Below, in pieces: positions 8,400 to 13,708 of a stretch of 13,708 nt of DNA; the first letter of the stretch is position 1, and each line of letters opens with the position of its first letter. This DNA is from Physocladia obscura (taxonomy: Eukaryota; Chytridiomycota; Chytridiomycetes; Chytridiales; Chytriomycetaceae): positions 1 to 13,708 of the forward strand of contig JADGJH010000859.1 of the NCBI GenBank assembly GCA_027596945.1, in the 5' to 3' direction. Position numbers and translations under genes: made by a program. The notes beneath the pieces are model-generated. The model saw only the letters and a program-made list of their open reading frames with translations, ran no database searches and had not been told where the DNA came from.

Positions 8400-8753
8400 A
8401 AGTAGCTTCATATGGAGTCATTTTTTTGCCTGCATGCACTGTCATATTCCAGACATGTGCATGAAATTCAAGTGTAATGGCCAAAGGTCTCTTGAGGCCC
8501 CAGTCTCAGCTAAGTCGCTACAAACTGCATCAAATGCTTCTCTCAGTCAGCCATCAATTTTTCCATGTTGATTGTATGCATTTGTTGCAGTAGATTCAAG
8601 TATTATCCCTGAAAATTTGAGTTGGGACCTGAATTCATTGTTGAAAAATTCCCCACCTGAGTCTGAGTAAAACATTGCAGTTTCTTGTTTGTTGCACATT
8701 TCAAGTGGTTTTTTATGAACATGATTTTGTTTTTTGGCTTCTGTGGTTGACAT
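8400..8753 (-). pseudogene. Copia integrase catalytic core, broken
   Basis: The block YSDSGGEFFNNEF (8646-8680) holds the second catalytic Asp and GGEF motif of the DDE integrase core. A degenerate version of the conserved (T)xxxQNG motif follows (AYNQHGKIDG), then an in-frame TGA at 8547-8549, which could come from CGA. A later frame encodes GKKMTPYEATY, the Copia KTPYEAxY motif. Further stops lie between. Integrase inserts the cDNA copy into the genome, and this copy cannot encode a working one. Confidence 0.88.
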
Positions 8754-8879
8754 GAGGGGGTAGATGAAACCAATCCTATTCTGTGTACATTAATCCCCAA
8801 AGCACAAGTTATGCTCATGCCAACTCTACTGAATTATTTCTTTCTGGGTAAACAATGTCTGCTGAAATTTGCCACAGCT

Positions 8880-9169
8880 TATCTCCATCTTTTTCATGTT
8901 GAAGTGGATATGGCAGCTTATGCATCTTACAAAGAATGCATGCTTCACAGAAATCTTTTATATATTTTGGACAATAAATTTTTAGACTATTGACTGATTC
9001 TGCTGTTGTTGATTTGTTCTGGAGTTATGTGCATGAATTTTGAATGCCATAGATCAATGGTCTTGGTATGTGGTAGTCTTTGGCTCAAGTAATCTTGTTT
9101 TTTGTTTTTTGATATTGGCACTTTCCATGTGCCATGTGAGCATTCTATTGCCATTGCAGTAGAATCCAT
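8880..9169 (-). pseudogene. Copia GAG-pre-integrase and HHCC zinc-binding domain
   Basis: The minus strand encodes DLWHSKFMHITPEQINNS (9055-9002), the GAG-pre-integrase motif carrying the two His ligands, then after stops CEAC at 8949-8938 with following KMHKLPYP. This H..H..CxxC arrangement is the N-terminal zinc-binding domain of retroelement integrases. The sequence continues into a GDKLWQISADI segment (about 8900-8860) near the expected first catalytic Asp. Stops and a frame change separate the two halves. Confidence 0.85.
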
Positions 9170-9382
9170 ATTGTTGTCAGAGAGCTTTCCAATGTGGCAT
9201 TTCTGGTCTTTGTGGTTAAACTAATCCTGATTTTAGGCTATCAACAATGGCAATAAGGGTAGCTGGAGATATTTGAACTTCTTGTGCACCTTCAATGGTA
9301 AGTTTGGTCATTTCTTCTCCTATTTTTTGCCTGATGCTGTTTTATGAATGGTCAGGTCAACATATTTGATGTTTTTGAGAAT

Positions 9383-9589
9383 TCAGAAGTGAATTGTAAC
9401 ATCCAGAGTCCAGGTAAGCTTTTTGGATTGAATTTTATTTGTTTTTGTAAGTGCAGTTAATGCAATAGAAGAAAAAGAATAGTTTAAAATTGTGGTTTTC
9501 ACCACCTTTATTTCTTTTCCATTCAACTTCTTTCCATTTATTTCAGCCACTATTGCGTCAGTTTTAGCTGGGGTTTGAAAAACTACCAA
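9383..9589 (-). pseudogene. Copia protease region relic
   Basis: A 68-codon block ends WTLDVTIHF (9412-9386), which resembles the Copia protease motif WxLDSGATxH with the SGA part lost or altered. Aspartic protease processes the gag-pol polyprotein; the missing Ser/Gly would inactivate it. The position between gag and GAG-pre-integrase fits. Confidence 0.6.
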
Positions 9590-9749
9590 AGTGTATGTTG
9601 ACTAAGGTTACAAAGCTGCAAAAAGGAGGGAAATCAACTGATTGGACAAAAAAGCTGGATGTTGTGTACTTTCCAACAGTTGGATATGTTGTTACCGTGG
9701 ATATTGTTTAAGATGTTGTTTTGGTTGCTGAAGATGATGTGGATGATGT

Positions 9750-10500
9750 CAACATTTAAATCTATTCTTTCTACAAATAAAGTAATGTACCCCTTTTTTC
9801 TCACCTTCCTGGAGAGATTGGCACCTCGACTGCTTTTCAAAAATGCTGCAACATTTGTGGAATTGAATTACAGCCCACTGCACATAAAACACCATCAAAA
9901 AGCTAAGAGTCCACTTGCAAAACTTACTAATATGATACACTCTCTCCTTCTACAAACAAAAGGTCTTTACAATTGTTGGGCCAGGTCTTTGAGCATGTAC
10001 TGCACCTCAAAAACATACTACTAGTCATTTCACACAACAGCAAATCATCATAACAGACTAGGTATACTACCACAAATCAGCCATCTTTGTGTCTTTGAAT
10101 GCAAAGCTTGGTGGTATCTAATACGTCCCACAGACCATGTTTCAAAGCTGGATTCAAAAACCAGACTTGCCACTTATGCAGGATGTATTTTCAATTCTAT
10201 ATTAACTATTATTTAGCATATATTCAGCATGTATAACATAATTTCCCCCCAGTCAAGTGATTTCTGTTTTGATTTTGAGTTTTTGTCCCAAGATTTGCCA
10301 CAATTCCTTGGCAACCAATGTACTGGCTTTTAATTCCAAAGAAATGAGAATTTGACTTTATTTTGATGCATCTATTGTGGAACTATTGCAAATTCAAGCT
10401 CACTGTTTCCATTCACAATATCTGCTTTTTCAAATTTTATGACATCTCCCAACATCCAATGAAGCACAACAAATTTGACACCTATGACACAATTATCCAT
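9750..10500 (-). pseudogene. Copia gag relic
   Basis: A minus-strand ATG at 10500-10498 opens a frame with KFVVLHWMLGDVIKFEKAD, resembling the start of Copia gag (GxNFxxWKxxMxxxL). After a stop, a segment with ASTLVAKELWQILGQKL (about 10330-10270) matches the UBN2-type gag core, including the TAKELW motif. Further down, degraded Cys/His-containing frames (about 9870-9755) may be CCHC knuckles. Several stops lie between, so no gag is made. Confidence 0.6.
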
Positions 10501-10680
10501 TGGTATTTATTGTAATTCTATTGAAAAGCAACTTTGCAGTGTTTTGTGTTTTCTGGCTGATTGGCTTGTCCAAATTTGTGTCCAGACAAAACATAGTAAA
10601 AAAATGAACAAACTTGTTTCTAAACAAGTTAAAACTCCATGTCCTTAATTCATTGAAAAAGAAAAGTTTTGTCAGGTTGT
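10501..10680. other. Junction between the Copia gag and the Harbinger inverted repeat
   Basis: This stretch should hold the Copia leader or 5' LTR, or an outer, diverged part of the Harbinger inverted repeat. Read outward, 10585-10680 shows weak colinear similarity to 12540-12640 in inverted orientation (AGTT-AA-CT, then TTTGT-CAT and ACTAT). The element's true end and target duplication cannot be fixed by eye. Confidence 0.35.
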
Positions 10681-10822
10681 AATGGAAGACTTCCAAAACT
10701 GGGACAAATGAAAAAGACAAAATGTCTTTGTCCCGGCAGGACAGGCTATTTGTAAAGATGAAAAAATGGTCTTGACAAAAACAAATTTTTATCCCAAAAA
10801 AGACAAAACACAAAAATGAACA
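10681..10822 (+). repeat. Left terminal inverted repeat
   Basis: The first 66 bp, starting AATGGAAGACTTCCAAAACT, match the reverse complement of 12476-12539 with one substitution in the first 53 positions and a few changes after that. Similarity resumes inward at CCAAAAAAGACAAA...AATGAACA. It contains the near-palindrome GGAAGACTTCC, the hairpin AAAGAC-AAAAT-GTCTTT, and GGGACAAA with its complement TTTGTCCC, possible transposase binding sites. Confidence 0.9.
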
Positions 10823-10909
10823 AACAGCCAACTCAGAGCACCAAAAAAGTACCCAAAACACCAGCAGCAACAACAGCAATCAAACCCCATGGAAATAATT
10901 AGCAGCCGC

Positions 10910-11800
10910 ACGAAATCAAAAATTTACTGAATATTATCAAAGATGTCCTTCTGTCTGGGTCAAATGAATGGGATGTCATCATCACAAGGTATATGGCACT
11001 AGGCTACAATTGAGACGCAGAAGCTGTTAAAAGCAAGTACAAGAATCTACAAAATGTCAAGAAGAAAACTGGAGATCCTACCTGCCCTCTGCAAGTTGTT
11101 TGCGCAAAACAAATTGAATGTCAAATTGATGAAAAAAATGACACTATTGTGCTAGACAACGACAATAATAATGGTCCAGATGCAATTAATGGCAACAATG
11201 GTATTCAGCAGGACGCAGTGTTGGACAATTTGCTGAACTTGCGCAGCAAGACCTTGACAACAAAATTGAAAAAGCGCAATCAAATAATGAAGCTGATCCT
11301 GACAGTGATGACAACATCCCAAGTTCACAAGTAACCATCACTAGCAAACAACCTGCATTATATGAGCTCCCAAAAATCAGGTACTGTTTTTCTTTATGTC
11401 TTTACCACTCAAACAATATTTCTAGTTCTACTCCTATTGTAACAAGCAGAGTTGGTCTCACAGGAAAGGAACTTCAGTCCATTGGCGCTGCAAATTTGTG
11501 TTGCACATCTGATCCAATGAGTGTATCAGAATTGTTGTCATCAACTTTGAGTACATCGGCAAAAAAAAAGAAGGCTATTGACAATTCAATTTTATCATAA
11601 GTTCATTATTTTATTATTACTATAGCATGTGCATATTATTACTGTTTATTTTCTTAGAATACAGGATGATTCAAAAAATTTGATGCAATTATTGGGTATG
11701 TTTCTTGTCTAAAACAAAAAGAATGCAAATGATGAAAGGGAAAGAAGACAGGAAGAACGGGAAGAATGAGAAGCACAGCAAAGGATGGACTTGGTAGTTT
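10910..11800 (+). pseudogene. Harbinger-associated Myb/SANT-like (DUF6818-type) protein gene, broken
   Basis: The N-terminal block encodes a helix-turn-helix with NEWDVIITRYMALGY, AVKSKYKNLQNVKKKTGDP and a following VxAKQIE motif. This matches the Myb/SANT-like domain, with the GDP-x-x-P...AK signature, often linked to Harbinger elements in fungi and oomycetes. An Asn/Asp-rich linker follows, then AELAQQDLDNKIEKAQ in another frame, then a 45-nt intron (11381-11425), and TSRVGLTGKELQ to a stop at 11598-11600. A Glu/Arg-rich coiled coil (about 11725-11790) looks like a further exon of the same protein. Lesions: TGA at 11011-11013 (CGA expected), a frame change in about 11160-11240, and TGA in the coiled coil. 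The start codon is not clear because a TAG lies just upstream. Confidence 0.72.
11381..11425 (+). other. Predicted 45-nt intron in the Myb/SANT-like gene
   Basis: GTACTG donor after CAAAAATCAG and TTTCTAG acceptor. Removing it joins codon AG|T and carries one reading frame from the SSQVTITSKQP segment into the TPIVTSRVGLTG segment. The T-rich body and short length are typical of fungal introns. Confidence 0.6.
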
Positions 11801-12297
11801 TTTCTGTCAATAAAACCAAACTTGTTCTTGACAAATGGCTCTCATAATTTGACTTGTTCACCCCATAGAACTTGTTGCTGGTAAGTTGGCCATACAATTT
11901 GATCATCTTTGATATTCCTGAGCGATAGTAGAAGCGCCAATTCTGCGTTTGATAATACACAAGACAAAGTAGCAGGGAGGATACCAAACATCTCACATAA
12001 TGTCTTGTTTTCCATAGTTCCACAATAATAGTGCAGCAGCAATCCAAGCACCATGATTTTTGATGTTACTTTTGGTAGTTGTCTGTTTCGGCGCCCACCA
12101 CTCTTGACAATATAGTATCTGTTAAGTAGTTCCAGAAATGTACACATATCAACAGAGACAATGTTGATGAAGCCTCCTTGATTTTTGTTGTAGCTGCTGA
12201 GTAATTGCTGCCAATAGCAATTGTTTGGATTTCCCAGATTTGCATTTGTCAATTGATTTTGTAATTGAAGCTGATTTTTTGCCCTTAATAATGCCAA
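11775..12297 (-). pseudogene. PIF/Harbinger DDE transposase, truncated
   Basis: A 151-codon minus-strand frame (12297-11842) carries the N-terminal helical part of Harbinger/DDE_Tnp_4-type transposases: RQLPKVTSKIMVLGLLLHYY, TMENKTLCEMFGILPATLS, then SNAELALLLSL. A TGA follows (codon ending at 11842), which could come from CGA. Beyond it the same frame continues with EPFVKNKFGFIDRKNYQVH, where FID holds the expected first catalytic Asp and the family normally reads FIDGKN. After about 11785 homology ends abruptly at sequence belonging to the plus-strand coiled coil. The rest of the catalytic domain, with the second Asp and the Glu, is gone, so no active transposase can be made. Confidence 0.85.
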
Positions 12298-12383
12298 TAT
12301 TCAAATGCGCAGGCATAGATTGTGTGCAATGCAGACAATGCAAAGCAGTAACATTGGGCTTGCATTTGTTTCAAGCTCAGCAA

Positions 12384-12539
12384 TGTTCATTTTTTTTTTT
12401 TTGTTTGTCTTTTTTGGAACAAATGATTTGGTTTATTTTTGGAGACACCATCGGGACAAAATTCTGGGACAAACTGCCTGTCGCCTGGACAAAGACATTT
12501 TGTCTTTTTCATTTATCCCAGTTTTGGAAGTCTTCCATT
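12384..12539 (-). repeat. Right terminal inverted repeat
   Basis: Reverse-complement partner of 10681-10822. The outer 64 bp (12476-12539) are nearly identical to the left end. The inner part shares TGTTCATTTTT and GTCTTTTTTGG blocks with looser spacing. It carries GGGACAAA twice about 14 bp apart plus GGACAAAG, a subterminal repeat pattern that could bind the transposase. Confidence 0.9.
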
Positions 12540-13041
12540 GTGAATCTCAAAAATGTCAGATGGGATAATCTGAGACCAACACAGTTCAAACTGAGCAACT
12601 AGATTTTGTCTCATTCATTTCCACTATTGTCATAAACTAATATTCAGTATTTTGCTAAATCAACGCAAAATGGCGTGTGTGTACCAATTAACGTTCAGTG
12701 CCTATCAACTACTACAGACTACTTCATCAACTCCACCAGTCATCTTGTCTTCAAATTTCAACAACTACAAAAATCCAAGCCAGTCACCTGCTCAAAATCG
12801 TCCATCCCTGACAGTGTTCATAGCTTGAAAAAATGCTCTTTCAGTGTCATTAGTATTTACTGCTCTGCAAAAAATAGAAGTAGTGGAGGCAACAATCATG
12901 ACAATGAACAGACTGTACCAACATGACGATGACGCGTCGAGCTGACGTCCGTTGTGTAAATCGCGTGGAAGATGCAGAATCTCGAGGGCCTTTGCCTTTG
13001 CGGCACTTTAGGCTGGACTAGAACCGTCTGAGTAACGCCGC
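12540..13041. other. Flank without a clear gene; CpG-rich patch at 12922-13050
   Basis: Short frames such as an ATG at 12664-12666 with about 50 codons have no recognised content. From about 12922 base composition changes: CpGs become frequent (GATGACGCG, TGACGTCCG, TCGCGTGG), unlike the transposon DNA to the left. This patch may be a promoter or a broken first exon of the LRR relic; TGACGTCC is similar to a CRE/ATF-type site. Confidence 0.35.
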
Positions 13042-13423
13042 GTGTCAAATAGCAGCACTAAACGTGCGAACTGTGTCGATGCAAGCATAACCACAAATTC
13101 AAACTCTACCGCCATCCGCCTCGAACTCCCAAAGTCCTCCGAAGCCAGACATGTTAAGTCTCACACCACTGTTACTCACAATCATCTCCGCACCAACACC
13201 ATTTCTGACAAGATCAGCATTCTCATTAATCTTGAGTTTCTTGCCCTCAACCTTTTTCGGCCAACCGTCTATCACCATACCCTTTATCTCGGCAACAGAC
13301 TGTCTCAACCAGTCCATCGTCAATCTGAACAGTCTGCTTTATCTGTATTTAAATAACAACAATCTGGAGGAGTTAATCTATGCCAAACCCACACGTCTCT
13401 ACCAGTTGCGCGAATGTAATTGA
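13042..13423 (+). pseudogene. Leucine-rich repeat protein gene fragment, decayed
   Basis: Frame one (13042-13356) carries CVDASITTNSNSTAIRLELP, like the cap before the first LRR where a Cys-containing segment leads to IxLxLP, then LINLEFLALN (13222-13251) and TLYLGNRLSQPV (13279-13314). Frame two takes over near 13310 with LNSLLYLYLNNNNL (13325-13366). These are the LxxLxxLxLxxNxL units of plant-type LRRs, which usually mediate protein binding in secreted or surface receptors. Distances between equivalent leucines are shorter than the usual 24 residues, so small deletions have occurred as well as the frame change. No signal peptide or start is visible, and nothing LRR-like follows the stop at 13421-13423. 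It is a relic or an exon of a larger gene. Confidence 0.62.
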
Positions 13424-13644
13424 CAAATGAACGTTCTGGCAAATTTTTGTTGCCAGGAAAACCGCATTTATTTTTGATAAAGATATCTCTTTCTCGTTAT
13501 CGACCATTTTGTGTTTCCGGAGTATTTTGCATTTATGTGTTTCTGAAAATCCTAAACTTGTTACTGACGATGAAGCTGTGTGCTTAAAATTTATGGTTTG
13601 AATTTGCGTCTGTTAGAATGACTTGCGATGAATTGCTCTGAGCA
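13424..13644. other. No gene recognised
   Basis: AT-rich sequence with scattered stops on both strands and no repeat or motif that I can support. It may be upstream sequence of the possible gene at 13645. Confidence 0.4.
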
Positions 13645-13708
13645 ATGAGCTCAGCGAAGGGTAAGTTAAGCGAAAAATTCAGTCAGGGGAAGGAAACAGC
13701 AAGTGAAA
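13645..13708 (+). CDS. Possible 5' end of a gene running off the window
   Basis: An ATG opens a frame that stays open to the edge (21 codons), starting MSSAKGKLSEKF and rich in Lys, Ser and Glu. The local sequence has more G and CpG than the flank before it. A GGTAAG splice-donor-like string lies at 13660-13665, so the first exon might instead end after six codons. The piece is too short to assign a family, and an open run this long is not rare by chance. Confidence 0.25.
   Translation, partial: MSSAKGKLSEKFSQGKETASE

Larger units (their letters stand above)
7880..10500 (-). mobile_element. Ty1/Copia retrotransposon remnant, lacking reverse transcriptase
   Basis: Read on the minus strand, pieces occur in Copia order: gag (from 10500), a protease-site relic (about 9400), the GAG-pre-integrase and HHCC region (9169-8880), the integrase core (8753-8400) and the post-integrase linker (8398-7880). 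Copia is diagnosed because integrase lies before reverse transcriptase. The RT and RNase H that should follow are absent. Stops and frame changes occur throughout. No paired LTRs or primer-binding site were recognised by eye. CpG is almost absent, unlike the dynamin gene. The 5' end runs close to the inverted repeats of the Harbinger element. Confidence 0.88.
10681..12539. mobile_element. PIF/Harbinger-like DNA transposon, internally deleted
   Basis: About 1.86 kb bounded by long inverted repeats. Inside are two convergent broken genes: a Myb/SANT-like protein on plus and a Harbinger-type DDE transposase on minus. PIF/Harbinger elements typically carry exactly this pair, since the Myb-like protein helps bring the transposase to the nucleus and the ends. 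Here the transposase stops shortly after its first catalytic Asp region and the Myb-like gene ends in its coiled coil, with the two ends touching near 11780-11800. The middle of the element seems deleted, so the copy is non-autonomous. The usual 3-bp target duplication was not found. Confidence 0.82.

Noticed and set aside
9001..10500. Search for LTR pairs, a primer-binding site and polypurine tract of the Copia element
   Set aside because: No repeat pair or tRNA-complementary site could be recognised by eye around either end.
10493..10879. A 128-codon minus-strand open frame with hydrophobic stretches, like a membrane protein
   Set aside because: It runs across the left inverted repeat; the Phe/Leu-rich content comes from A-rich DNA read on the other strand.
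12225..12602. A 125-codon plus-strand frame and overlapping frames near the right inverted repeat
   Set aside because: They are shadows of the transposase gene and the inverted repeat, with no family features.
12664..12834. A short plus-strand ATG frame (about 50 codons) as a small gene
   Set aside because: No domain, signal peptide or conserved motif is visible, and length alone is not convincing in this DNA.
1..13708. CRISPR arrays, bacterial operons, ribosome binding sites, rRNA genes
   Set aside because: No regularly spaced repeats, prokaryotic gene packing or rRNA-like sequence is present; the window is eukaryotic.

Overview
The window comes from a eukaryotic nuclear genome. It is AT-rich, has spliceosomal-type introns (GT...AG, 45-120 nt), AATAAA-type signals near gene ends, and large amounts of transposon debris. 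A Crinkler (CRN) effector-like gene, a plant-type LRR remnant, Copia and PIF/Harbinger elements with a Myb/SANT-like partner, and an Mx/DRP-like dynamin together fit an early-diverging fungus, perhaps a chytrid. An oomycete or another CRN-bearing microbe cannot be excluded. The organism call is an inference.

Layout. 1-1800: AT-rich DNA with an imperfect ~75-80 bp direct repeat around a tRNA-like box pair, then an unrecognised spliced reading frame (about 574-1272) with one in-frame stop. 1886-2440 (-): a coiled-coil protein ending in a CCHC zinc knuckle, split by a frame change at a six-C run. 2441-3133: a shared upstream region with a 24-bp tandem duplication and a pyrimidine tract. 3134-5155 (+): an intact, intronless 673-residue dynamin-superfamily GTPase, the best gene here. 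5559-7540 (+): a CRN-type NTPase effector gene broken by at least four frame changes and two stops. 7880-10500 (-): a decayed Copia polyprotein keeping gag, protease and integrase parts but no reverse transcriptase. 10681-12539: a PIF/Harbinger-like DNA transposon with long terminal inverted repeats and two convergent broken genes, a Myb/SANT-like protein (+) and a DDE transposase (-), meeting at what looks like an internal deletion. About 13042-13423 (+): a decayed LRR gene. 13645 to the edge: a possible start of another gene.

The dynamin is the only gene that is clearly complete. The rest reads as a repeat-rich accessory region. CpG dinucleotides are nearly absent from the Copia segment (6 in 1680 bp), yet common in the dynamin gene and kept in the CRN relic. 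Several stops in the transposon genes sit where CGA to TGA would explain them. This fits methylation-linked or RIP-like C-to-T decay of repeats, with the CRN relic having decayed later or by another route. I found no new multi-gene system.
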